A program made the translations under genes and the position numbers. A model generated the notes under the pieces. The model made no database searches and was not told the DNA's origin. It saw only the letters and a list, made by a program, of their open reading frames with translations. Below, one piece after another: positions 8,189 to 16,265 of a DNA stretch of 33,371 bases (position 1 is its first letter; each line of letters begins with the position of its first letter). The stretch comes from Devosia insulae DS-56 (lineage in GTDB: Bacteria; Pseudomonadota; Alphaproteobacteria; Rhizobiales; Devosiaceae), in assembly GCF_000970465.2 (NCBI RefSeq), contig NZ_LAJE02000150.1:1-33371 (forward strand), given 5' to 3'.

Positions 8189-9145
8189 CTAGCCTTTCAC
8201 CGCGCCGATGGTGATGCCGCTGACGAAGTATTTCTGGACGAACGGGTAGAGCAGCAGGATCGGGCCGGTCGCGACGATGGCGCTTGCCATCTTCAGCGTA
8301 TTGCTCGGCAGCGCCGTAACGCTGACATTGGAGCCGGCCACCGAATTGCGCAGCGCGTTCGCCGTGTTGATGATGTTGTAGAGGTGGTATTGTAGCGGTT
8401 TGAACTCGACCGTGCTGCCCAGGTAGAGCGAGCTGAGGTACCACTCGTTCCAGTAGCCCAGCGCCAGGAACAGCCCGATGGTCGCCAGCGCCGGCTTCAT
8501 CATCGGCAGACAGAGCTGGGCGAAGATGCGGAAATCGCCGGCCCCATCGACCTTGCCGGATTCGATGATCTCGTACGGCACGGTGCGCATAAAGTTCTTC
8601 ATCAGGATGATGAGCCACGGCGTCATCAAGAGCTGCAGGAACACCGCCAGGTAGTTGCCTCTGAGCCCCAGGTCGCGCGCCACCCACAGGAAGGTCGGGG
8701 CGAGGCCGGCCGAGAACAAAGTGGTGAAGTAGATGAGGAACGAGATGTGGTTGCGGAACGGAAAATCCTTCCGGTGCAGCGCGTAGCCGGTCATCGAGAT
8801 GATGAACAGGCCGATCGCCGTACCGAACACCGTCATGACGATGGTGACCACATAGGAGCCGATGATCTGCTTGGGCGCCTTGAAGATCCATTCGTAGGCG
8901 GCGAGCGAGAAATCCTTGGGCAGGATGCCGAAGCCCGATTTCATGATCGCCGCTTCGCTCGACAGCGAGGCCGACAGCATCATGACGAAGGGCAAGAGGC
9001 AGAACAGCGCGAACAGCGTGATGGTGATGTAGGAAATCGAACGGATGAGGAGATCGCTGCCATCGAGCTTGATGGCGCGGGGCTTGGCCGGCCCGAAGCC
9101 GACGCCTTCCGTTGCGATTGGGCGTGCCAGGTCAGAAGAGTGCAT
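8189..9145 (-). CDS. Carbohydrate ABC transporter permease, YtcP-like
   Basis: Inner-membrane permease of the CUT1 class, 318 aa with six predicted helices. It shows the permease EAA-type loop (YEIIESGKVDGAGDFRIFAQLCLPMMKPALATIG) that docks the ATPase, and ends with a hydrophobic helix followed by FVQKYFVSGITIGAVKG, the usual C-terminus of YtcP/MalG-type subunits. Its start overlaps the end of the preceding LplB-like permease gene by 14 nt, so the two are translationally coupled and probably form the heterodimeric pore. The operon has no ATPase gene. Confidence 0.9.
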   Translation of the reverse strand: MHSSDLARPIATEGVGFGPAKPRAIKLDGSDLLIRSISYITITLFALFCLLPFVMMLSASLSSEAAIMKSGFGILPKDFSLAAYEWIFKAPKQIIGSYVVTIVMTVFGTAIGLFIISMTGYALHRKDFPFRNHISFLIYFTTLFSAGLAPTFLWVARDLGLRGNYLAVFLQLLMTPWLIILMKNFMRTVPYEIIESGKVDGAGDFRIFAQLCLPMMKPALATIGLFLALGYWNEWYLSSLYLGSTVEFKPLQYHLYNIINTANALRNSVAGSNVSVTALPSNTLKMASAIVATGPILLLYPFVQKYFVSGITIGAVKG

Positions 9146-10073
9146 AGTCTTTATTGATCCTGCGCACGATCCAGTTCGCCGTCATCACGAGGGCGAAGCC
9201 GAACAGCGACTGGTAAAGGCCAACTGCGGTGGAGGTGGTAAAGTTGTTCTGCGACAGCACCATCCGGTAGACCGAGGTCTCGATGATGTCGGTGGTCTGG
9301 AACAGCGCGGCATTGTTGCCGACAAGGTTCCAGAACAGCCCGAAATTGCCGTGCATGATGCCGCCCAGGGCGAACAGCACCAGGATGATGAAGGTCGGCT
9401 TGAGGCTCGGCAGGGTGACGAAACGGATGCGCTGCCAGGCGGAGGCGCCGTCGACCGTCGCCGCCTCGTAGAGGCTGCGGTCGATGCCCATGATGGCGGC
9501 GAAGTAGACGATCGAACCGTAACCGGTCGATTGCCACAGGTGCACCATGATGATGATCAGCGGCCAGGCGCCGGCGCTCGAGTAAATCTTTATCGGGTCG
9601 CCGCCGGTCTGCTTGATCAGCGCGTTGAGCGCACCGGTGTCGTAGTTCAGGAGGTTGAAGGCGATGACGCCGACCAGCACCGACGAGATGAAGAAGGGCA
9701 GGAACATCGCGGCCTGGCTGAGCTTCTTGAACCAGGCCAGCCGCACCTCGTTGAGCATGATCGCGATGGCGATCTGCAGGATGTTGCCGAGCACGATAAA
9801 GGCGAGGTTGTAGAGGATAGTGTTGCGCGTCAGCGTCCAGAGCTGACCGGATTTGATCAGGAACTCGAAGTTCTTGAAGCCGACGAACGGGCTGCCGAAA
9901 ATCCCGTCGCGATAGTTGAAATTGGTGAAGGCGATCCACGCGCCGGGCAGCGGCATGTAGTTGAAGACGATGAAGAAAATGATCGCCGGGACGCACATCA
10001 GCAGCAGGACTTTGCTGTCCGCCAGCTGCCGCCAAATGGACTTAGGTCCCCGGGACGTATCCGTTCCTGACAT
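9132..10073 (-). CDS. Carbohydrate ABC transporter permease, LplB-like
   Basis: Inner-membrane permease of the CUT1 class, 313 aa, six predicted helices. After a short cytoplasmic N-terminus come VLLLMCVPAIIFFIVFNYMPLPGAWIAF, characteristic of the LplB/YteP group, and the EAA-type ATPase contact loop YEAATVDGASAWQRIRFVTLPSLKPT. The open frame reaches 10187, but ATG 10071-10073 (MSGTDTSRGPKS) has a purine-rich GAGGGGGAAG just upstream and gives the normal family length. It is the first transport gene of the operon, 204 nt downstream of the LacI gene, and overlaps the YtcP-like gene by 14 nt. The partner ATPase must be encoded elsewhere, by analogy with the shared MsmX ATPase of Bacillus. Confidence 0.88.
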   Translation of the reverse strand: MSGTDTSRGPKSIWRQLADSKVLLLMCVPAIIFFIVFNYMPLPGAWIAFTNFNYRDGIFGSPFVGFKNFEFLIKSGQLWTLTRNTILYNLAFIVLGNILQIAIAIMLNEVRLAWFKKLSQAAMFLPFFISSVLVGVIAFNLLNYDTGALNALIKQTGGDPIKIYSSAGAWPLIIIMVHLWQSTGYGSIVYFAAIMGIDRSLYEAATVDGASAWQRIRFVTLPSLKPTFIILVLFALGGIMHGNFGLFWNLVGNNAALFQTTDIIETSVYRMVLSQNNFTTSTAVGLYQSLFGFALVMTANWIVRRINKDYALF

Positions 10074-10236
10074 CTTCCCCCTCTCTGCCGTCAGCCGCGG
10101 CGTCCCTCCAGACGCTGCCACTGTGAGCAACCGATGGATCGGCTCCCGTGTGGCTCGCAACCAACCGGGCCCGAGCTTTTTGCTCATGGTCGGCTTAGTG
10201 CAGTCGTGCGGGTCTCTCCTCCCGCCGGCATAGTGT

Positions 10237-10280
10237 TAGCCGGGGGATGCGCTCTGCGCAAGATTTTCAGTAAATATTTA
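10237..10280 (-). promoter_or_regulatory. Candidate operators/promoter between LacI gene and transport operon
   Basis: Two palindromes sit upstream of the LplB-like gene. TGCGCTCTGCGCA (10248-10260) has 5-bp arms around 3 nt. TAAATATTTA (10271-10280) is a perfect 10-bp AT-rich palindrome overlapping the LacI stop codon. A minus-strand promoter could use TTGCGC as -35 within the first palindrome and TAACAC 17 nt further as -10, which would place the palindrome across the promoter. Both are candidate LacI-family sites; neither matches the usual CG-centred consensus well. Confidence 0.3.
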
Positions 10281-11303
10281 GTTCGCGGTCTGCGAGGCGC
10301 GAATTCGGGTGCTGCCGCGCCAGCGAATGGACGTCGCCAGGGTCACGCGCTTGGGCAGTTCGCGCCCGCCCATCCGCTCGAGCAGCAGCTCGACGGCGCC
10401 TTCGCCGATCTCCTCGGCGGGGAGGTGGACGGTGGTCAGCGGTGGGTTGAGGAACTGCGCCACCGAGATGTCGTTGAAGCTCGCAACCGCGATATCGTCG
10501 GGGATGCTGAGGCCCATCTCATGGATGGCGCGGTAGGCGCCGACCGCCATGTTGTCATTGGCGGTGATCAGCGCGTCGGGCCGATCGGGCTGCGACAGAA
10601 TCTGGCGCGTCAGCCTGTAGCCGCTGTCTTCGGTCTTGCCGTCGGTGAGGCAGATGCGCTCGTCGAACACCCCGGCTTCCTTGGCCCATTCGGTATAGGC
10701 GCGGCAGCGCCGCTCGACCCGCGTCGGGGCGACGCCGTCATAGACATCGACCCAGCCGGCAAAGGCGATCCGTCGGTAGCCGGCCTCGCGCAGCGACTGC
10801 AGGAGCTTGCGCGTCGCCAGCATCAGGTCCGCCTCGACCGAATCGATCTCGTCGGTGGGCGGAGCAAAATCGGCGAACACCAGGTTGCGGTTATGCCGCT
10901 TGAGCCAGTCGATCTCGTTCTCGTCATGCCGGCCGATGGCGATGATGCCCGAGGCGCCGCGCAGCAACGAGGCCTCCGGCAGGCTGTCAGTGTGGTAGAC
11001 CTTGATGGTTTCGATCTTCAGGGCCTGGCAGCGGCTCTCTATCCCCAGCCGCAACCCGACATAGTAGGGATCGACGAACTCCTGGTCGGGGCGCAGGTAG
11101 TGCACCAGCGCCACCTTGCCGAGCCCCTGCTGATAGGCGCGGTTGCGGGCGCGCGGCGTCTCGTATTTCAGCGCCTCGGCGGTTTCGATGATCGCCTGCC
11201 GGGTCTTGGGTGTCACCGAAAGCGTCTGGTCGAAGTTCAGCACCCGCGACACCGTCGCGGACGAGACGCCCACTGCCTTGGCGATTTCCTTGATCGTGAC
11301 CAC
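10278..11303 (-). CDS. LacI family transcriptional regulator
   Basis: Repressor of 341 aa. The N-terminal LacI helix-turn-helix is clear (VTIKEIAKAVGVSSATVSRVLN, residues 2-23), with a hinge region near 45-60, then a periplasmic-binding-protein-like effector domain that ends with the common IPDDIAVASFNDISVAQFLNPPLTTV block. The ORF extends to 11363, but GTG 11301-11303 puts the DNA-binding domain at the very start and has GGGGAAG a few nucleotides upstream. It lies directly upstream of, and on the same strand as, the LplB-YtcP-LipO-YesL-GH2-SDR genes, so it almost certainly controls them in response to an imported sugar. The 204-nt gap downstream holds candidate operators. Confidence 0.9.
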   Translation of the reverse strand: MVTIKEIAKAVGVSSATVSRVLNFDQTLSVTPKTRQAIIETAEALKYETPRARNRAYQQGLGKVALVHYLRPDQEFVDPYYVGLRLGIESRCQALKIETIKVYHTDSLPEASLLRGASGIIAIGRHDENEIDWLKRHNRNLVFADFAPPTDEIDSVEADLMLATRKLLQSLREAGYRRIAFAGWVDVYDGVAPTRVERRCRAYTEWAKEAGVFDERICLTDGKTEDSGYRLTRQILSQPDRPDALITANDNMAVGAYRAIHEMGLSIPDDIAVASFNDISVAQFLNPPLTTVHLPAEEIGEGAVELLLERMGGRELPKRVTLATSIRWRGSTRIRASQTAN

Positions 11304-11645
11304 GACGCTTCCCCAACCGGGACACCTGCTTAGGCAAGAAGGCAGGACCGATGCAAGCGGCAAAGGTCAAATTGAGAGATGCGGAGGGGTCGACGGCGCA
11401 GACAGTGTCCCCGAGAAGCCCTCAGCCTACAGGCGTCGGATGCGCCTCGCCAAGTCCGCCATGAGGATCCGGCGCTAGCAACAGTCAGGCGAAAACTCAA
11501 CCGAGAAGTTCTCCTTGCATGCGTGTCGGCGATGGCAGTTGGCGCATCGTTGCCAGCGAAATTGAAGATCGCAACTTGTTGCTTTGATCGACGCCCTCGT
11601 AATAGTACTTCAAGCAGCTTCGGCAGCTTAGCCACTCGAGGACCA
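11304..11645. other. Divergent intergenic region without clear gene
   Basis: These 342 bases separate the LacI gene from the 817-aa secreted protein. The frame of the latter stays open back to 11379, but the stretch before 11646 looks non-coding in composition and lacks a signal peptide or good ribosome binding site. A minus-strand TTGACC (near 11360) could be the -35 of the LacI promoter. I see no convincing hairpin, operator or RNA gene. Confidence 0.4.
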
Positions 11646-14099
11646 ATGTTAAGATACCCAATACTGGCCGCTTTCTGCCTGATCTGGCTATCGGGATCTC
11701 ATGCGTTCGCACAGCCGATCACGGCTGACGCGGACTGCAAGTCGGTTCAAGGCGCGCTGAAGTCGAAGGGTTACAGCATCGCCGTCGATGGCCAATGCGG
11801 ACGGAAGACCTCCGAAGCGATCGCCGCGTACCAAGCCGATGCGGGGCTTGGCGTCACCGGCAGGCTGACCAAAGACCAAGCTGGCGAGCTGATCGGCATG
11901 CCCGTCACGAGTTCCACTGTCGTTGTCGCAACCGTCGATGAACACTATCAGCAGCTGATCGGCACCTGGAAGGGCACCTATTATTGTGCGGAGGTGGAGG
12001 CCGGCGCCACCCTGACTTTCCGCCAGGACAATCCGAACAAGGCGCTGCTTAAGGGCGAGTTCAAGTTTTATCCGACCAGCCGCTCTCCCAGCAGCGTAAA
12101 GACCGGCAGTTACGATTTCTATGCCCAGCCCAGCGGTGATGATGCAATCACCATCAAGCCATTGAACTGGATCGTGCGACCAGCTGGCTATCGGTTCTTC
12201 TCCACAACGATCTCGCCCTCGACCGACGGAACCGAGGCCAGCGGCACAGTAAATCATCGCACGTGCGGCCGTATCCAGCTGTCTCGTGTCGGCAACCCGA
12301 TCGCCTATGGCACGACATCAATGGCCGAGGCCGTACCGCCGGCAGCGGATACATCCGCCGACAATGTTCTGATGCAGGGTGCGACGGCCGCAGCAGGCGC
12401 GAACGCTGCAGGAGATTGCGCCGAGATTCAGCAGGCCCTCACAGCCTTGGGTTATAGGCCGGGCAGCGACGGACGATGCGACAAAGCAACCAACATCGCG
12501 ATCAAGGCCTACCAGAAATTTCTTGGCGTCAAGCCAACCGGAACGCTGGATATCGGCTACAGAAAAGCTCTGCTGCAGCGTGCAGCCACCGCAGAACCGA
12601 AGGTGGAGACTTCTTCTGCGCCCACCGTGCAGCAAGTGGAAACTCAAACGCCGGTAACGTCCGATGCCGATGCGATCGATTGCAGTATGCTTTCGGGACC
12701 GGCCAAGAGCGATTGCGGTACCGCCAATGCATGGGCAAAGAACTTCGCGTTTAACGCTGACACCGCGAGGTCCGCCGCTGCACGGATCTGTCGCGACATG
12801 CTGGAAAGCAGCCTGACGGAGCTCGTGGTGATTCGGTGTGTCGCCGCAGCCTACGTGCTACGCAGCGATGTCACTAAACAGTGGGAAGGGATCGGGGGGT
12901 TGGTCGCTCGGTCCACGAGCTGCCAAGCTGCACTTACCGAACTGAGCGCCATCGGTCGTGAGGCCGCGGCAGGGACTGGCAACGCCCGCACGTGGACAAC
13001 CACGCACGGGCGGTGCATGAGTGTAATCCAGATCGCGGAGAATCGCGGAGCAAGGCCATCCTGGGCCGAATGCGTCGTAGGGACGGAGCCGGCGGCCTTT
13101 GTCGCCGACTGCGATCCGGATCCGGCGGTGCGGGAAGCGCTTCAGCTTGGCTGGCGTCAAGGACTCGCAGACTGTGAAACAGGTGCTGTTCCAACCGGCG
13201 CCCTCGCGGCTTTGACAGATCTTGCAACGACCAGCGGACGTCAGGCCGCTTCGATCACTTGCGAACAGGTGGTTCTGAAGCTGCTTGCGGACGGCGAACT
13301 GACACCTGCTACCGCGCAACGGGCCCGAGCCAGAATTGGTGTTGCCGAAGCGGCGGCGGCAGAACGAAAGCGCGTTGCGGAGGAGGAGAAGCGCCGGGTC
13401 GAGATAGCGCGTCGCAAGGCAGAAACAGAGGCAATTCAGCGCGAAGCGGAAGCGAGTATCGCACGTGCCCGGGCCGAAGCCGAGGAGGCAGAAAAGGAGC
13501 AAGCCGCCAGGGCGGGATTGCTGGCTGGCTTGTTGGGGTCATCAGAGTACGAGGGAACGGCTCGCGCTATCGAAGCGGGCGATCCGTTCGAGTTCGATGA
13601 TGTTTCCCTGCTCTTCACCGGCGGAGTTGCCGCCGCACTGACCAACTGCCCCAACCGGCTAGATGCTGGGCAAGCGCTCGAGCTCGGCAGCTTCGTGCTG
13701 TCTGCGACTATGCAGGCTGGTGGCGGCAACCAATACAATGCCCCGGACATCAGCGATATGATGACCGATGCTGCCGGCGCTCAAGCGATCTTTGCCGCTG
13801 GCGCCTATTCGGCGAAGGCAATGGGGTGCAGCGAACCGGCGACGACTGAACTTCTGGCGAACATTCTTGAGGTTGTGCGATCCAACAAACGGGGCGCCAA
13901 CGGTACGCAGGCCACCTTCATCGCAACCTGTACGCCTGTTCATGGTGAGGCGTCTTGCATGTGTGTCGCTGAAGCCGGCCGCGCGTCCTATCCAAACCTC
14001 TACCAGCTGCCGTACTCTAGGGAGCTGCTCTATGACATCATGCAACGCAACCCGATGGCCGCGTTGGTGATGCTAGGCTGTGGGATCCAGCGGTACTAG
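11646..14099 (+). CDS. Secreted protein with two peptidoglycan-binding-like repeats and coiled coil
   Basis: Exported protein of 817 aa that I do not recognise as a whole. ATG 11646 begins a signal peptide (MLRYPILAAFCLIWLSGSHAFAQ, cleavage near residue 23) and has GAGGA just upstream. Residues about 31-84 (CKSVQGALKSKGYSIAVDGQCGRKTSEAIAAYQ) and 258-311 (CAEIQQALTALGYRPGSDGRCDKATNIAIKAYQ) are two PG_binding_1-like repeats, each with a cysteine pair. Between them (about 98-216) is a beta-rich domain starting LIGTWKGTYYCAEVEAGATLTF. Then come a Cys-rich helical region (about 345-545), an Ala/Glu/Arg-rich coiled coil (about 558-623), and a C-terminal domain with more cysteines (CTPVHGEASCMCV at 762-774). 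It probably works in the periplasm, near the cell wall. Codon use is less GC-rich than in the neighbouring operons, and it stands alone. Confidence 0.75.
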   Translation: MLRYPILAAFCLIWLSGSHAFAQPITADADCKSVQGALKSKGYSIAVDGQCGRKTSEAIAAYQADAGLGVTGRLTKDQAGELIGMPVTSSTVVVATVDEHYQQLIGTWKGTYYCAEVEAGATLTFRQDNPNKALLKGEFKFYPTSRSPSSVKTGSYDFYAQPSGDDAITIKPLNWIVRPAGYRFFSTTISPSTDGTEASGTVNHRTCGRIQLSRVGNPIAYGTTSMAEAVPPAADTSADNVLMQGATAAAGANAAGDCAEIQQALTALGYRPGSDGRCDKATNIAIKAYQKFLGVKPTGTLDIGYRKALLQRAATAEPKVETSSAPTVQQVETQTPVTSDADAIDCSMLSGPAKSDCGTANAWAKNFAFNADTARSAAARICRDMLESSLTELVVIRCVAAAYVLRSDVTKQWEGIGGLVARSTSCQAALTELSAIGREAAAGTGNARTWTTTHGRCMSVIQIAENRGARPSWAECVVGTEPAAFVADCDPDPAVREALQLGWRQGLADCETGAVPTGALAALTDLATTSGRQAASITCEQVVLKLLADGELTPATAQRARARIGVAEAAAAERKRVAEEEKRRVEIARRKAETEAIQREAEASIARARAEAEEAEKEQAARAGLLAGLLGSSEYEGTARAIEAGDPFEFDDVSLLFTGGVAAALTNCPNRLDAGQALELGSFVLSATMQAGGGNQYNAPDISDMMTDAAGAQAIFAAGAYSAKAMGCSEPATTELLANILEVVRSNKRGANGTQATFIATCTPVHGEASCMCVAEAGRASYPNLYQLPYSRELLYDIMQRNPMAALVMLGCGIQRY

Positions 14100-14135
14100 C
14101 TCGATGTACGACGGCAAGGCAGACGCGCGACCAGT

Positions 14136-15377
14136 TCAGCGCGGCGCGCGACCCTTGCCGAGATCCGAAAGGGTCAGTTCGCGACGGACCGCTTCGACCC
14201 CGAACAGTTCGGCGTGCAGGCGATGCAGCGCCTCGCCCAGCGCCCCCACCAGGGTGGCGCGATCGGCCAGCGCGCTGGCCTCGACTTTCGGAGGCTCGCG
14301 CATCAGGCGGGGGAGCAGGCCGCGCACCCGTTCGACGATCTCGGGCCTGAGCCCAATGCTGCCGCCGAAGACGATCAGGTCGGCGTCGATCACCGCATGG
14401 ACCGCGCCGATGGCGAGGGCCAGCAGTCGGGCGGTTTCATCGATGGCGGCGACGGCGGCCGCCTCGCCCTGGCCATAGGCGGCGAGGATGTCGGTCACCG
14501 AGAAGCCGGGGCCGCCGCCATAGGCCTCGTAGCGGCGCTGCAGCGCATCGACATTGGCCGCCGTCTCGAAGGTGCCCGAGGCGAAGCCCGAGGGATCGAA
14601 CGGGTTGCCGCCGAGCGGCAGGTAGGCGATTTCGCCGGCAGCCCCGCGCCCGCCGCGCAGGAGCTTGCCATCGGCGACGATACCCATGCCGACGCCGCGC
14701 CCGACGCCGAAGTAGGCGAAGTTGCGCGCCCCGCGGGCGACGCCCTGCCACAGCTCGCCCAGCGCCGAGAGCTTGACGCCGTTCTCGATGGTCAAGGGCA
14801 CGCCGATCTCGGCGCGCAGCTCCTCGACCACGTTGATATCGCCGAGGTGCGGAATGGAGGGGGCGATGTCGATATGGCCGGTGACCGGGTCGACCACGCC
14901 GGGGCTGCCGACCACCACCAGCTTCACCCGATCGCGCGGCACCCCGAGCCTATCGGTCAGTTCGCGATAGAGGAGGCCGATCTGGCGCACCACATGGGTG
15001 CCGCCGCGCGGGTCGGTGGCGGCGGCGATCTCGCCCACCACTTCACCGCGGATATTGGCGAGCGCGATCTGCGCGATCTCGCCCTCGAGCCGGATGCCCA
15101 GCACATAGGCCGAGCCGGCGGTGAGCTCGTAGGTCGGGGCGCTGCGGCCGAGCTTGCCCTGCATCTTGCCCGAGACTTCGAGCCAGCCGTCGCGCTCGAG
15201 CTCAAGCACCACCTGCGTGGTGGTCTGGCGCGACAGCCCGGTGTGTTTGGCCAGCATGGCCCGCGAAGTCGGGCCATTGAGCAGGATGGTTTCCATGATG
15301 GCGCGAACCGACAGCTGCCGCGCCACCGGCGGCAGCTGGCTGGGACGAACCGGAGCCTGGGGGCTCTGCGCGCTCAC
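14136..15377 (-). CDS. ROK family transcriptional regulator
   Basis: Sugar-responsive repressor of 413 aa. An N-terminal winged helix-turn-helix (about 22-80; RAMLAKHTGLSRQTTTQVVLELERDGWLE) is followed by a ROK-type actin-fold domain with the phosphate-binding and sugar-binding segments (GSPGVVDPVTG, and the GRGAAGEIAYLPLGG region). The zinc site typical of ROK proteins, CxCGxxGCxE, is absent: the equivalent stretch reads GGNPFDPSG with no cysteine, as in some other regulators of the family. It is the last gene of the seven-gene operon, 8 nt after the dehydrogenase, and is convergent with the 817-aa protein gene. It is the best candidate to read the repeated TGACAA sites in the 24345-24689 region. 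The effector is unknown. Confidence 0.88.
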   Translation of the reverse strand: MSAQSPQAPVRPSQLPPVARQLSVRAIMETILLNGPTSRAMLAKHTGLSRQTTTQVVLELERDGWLEVSGKMQGKLGRSAPTYELTAGSAYVLGIRLEGEIAQIALANIRGEVVGEIAAATDPRGGTHVVRQIGLLYRELTDRLGVPRDRVKLVVVGSPGVVDPVTGHIDIAPSIPHLGDINVVEELRAEIGVPLTIENGVKLSALGELWQGVARGARNFAYFGVGRGVGMGIVADGKLLRGGRGAAGEIAYLPLGGNPFDPSGFASGTFETAANVDALQRRYEAYGGGPGFSVTDILAAYGQGEAAAVAAIDETARLLALAIGAVHAVIDADLIVFGGSIGLRPEIVERVRGLLPRLMREPPKVEASALADRATLVGALGEALHRLHAELFGVEAVRRELTLSDLGKGRAPR

Positions 15378-15385
15378 GATGCCGG

Positions 15386-16252
15386 TCAGCGCTCCAGCCG
15401 GGCGAGGAGGCTCGAGGTATCCCAGCGCTTGCCACCCATGGCCTGCACTTCGGCGTAGAACTGGTCGACCAGCGCGGTGAGCGGGAGCTTCGCGCCATTG
15501 GCACGCCCTTCCTCGAGCACGATGCCCAGATCCTTGCGCATCCAGTCGACGGCGAAGCCGAAGTCGAACTTGCCGGCATTCATGGTCTTGTAGCGGTTCT
15601 CCATCTGCCAGGACTGGGCGGCGCCCTTCGAAATCACGTCGATCACCGCCTCGATATCCATGCCGGACTGCTTGCCGAAATGGATGGCCTCGGCGAGGCC
15701 CTGCACCACGCCGGCGATGCAGATCTGGTTCATCATCTTGGCGAGCTGGCCAGCGCCAGGGTCACCCAGCAGCCGCGCTGCCTTGGCAAAGCTCATGATC
15801 ACCGGCTGGGCGATTTCGAAGGTCGCCTGGTCGCCGCCGACCATCACGGTCAACTGGCCATTCTCGGCCCCGGCCTGCCCGCCCGAGACCGGCGCATCGA
15901 GGAAGCCGAAGCCGGCGGCAGTCGCCGCAGCATGCAGTTCGCGCGCAATGCCGGCGGAAGCAGTGGTGTGGTCGACGAACACCGCGCCCTTGGCCATCGC
16001 CTTGAAGGCGCCGGCCTCGCCGAGCGTCACCTGACGCAGATCATCGTCATTGCCGACGCAGGCGAAGACGATGTCCTGCCCTGCGGCTGCCTCGGCCGGC
16101 GTCTTGGCCAGCCGGCCGCCCTGCTCCGACACCCACTTTTCGGCCTTGGCCGTGGTGCGGTTGTAGACGGTGACGTCGTGCCCCTTGGCCTTCAGATGCC
16201 GCGCCATCGGGTAGCCCATGACGCCGAGCCCCAGGAAAGCTGCCTTGACCAT
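15386..16252 (-). CDS. NAD(P)-dependent beta-hydroxyacid dehydrogenase (HIBADH family)
   Basis: Cytoplasmic oxidoreductase of 288 aa, the normal length for the 3-hydroxyisobutyrate dehydrogenase / tartronate semialdehyde reductase family. The N-terminal Rossmann motif is GLGVMG (8-13). The substrate-binding DAPVSGGQAGAENG starts at 119, and the catalytic lysine is K172 in GAGQLAKMMNQ, with N175 following. AGAGGAA lies 6 nt before the ATG. It sits 13 nt after the fused ATPase gene and 8 nt before the ROK gene. In a sugar operon this family often reduces tartronate semialdehyde or oxidises a sugar-acid fragment, so the imported glycan may contain a uronic or aldonic acid. The exact substrate is not readable here. 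Confidence 0.88.
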   Translation of the reverse strand: MVKAAFLGLGVMGYPMARHLKAKGHDVTVYNRTTAKAEKWVSEQGGRLAKTPAEAAAGQDIVFACVGNDDDLRQVTLGEAGAFKAMAKGAVFVDHTTASAGIARELHAAATAAGFGFLDAPVSGGQAGAENGQLTVMVGGDQATFEIAQPVIMSFAKAARLLGDPGAGQLAKMMNQICIAGVVQGLAEAIHFGKQSGMDIEAVIDVISKGAAQSWQMENRYKTMNAGKFDFGFAVDWMRKDLGIVLEEGRANGAKLPLTALVDQFYAEVQAMGGKRWDTSSLLARLER

Positions 16253-16265
16253 GTTGTTCCTCTTT

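Noticed and set aside
11379-11645. N-terminal extension of the 817-aa protein (frame open to 11379)
   Set aside because: The signal peptide and a ribosome binding site place the start at 11646.
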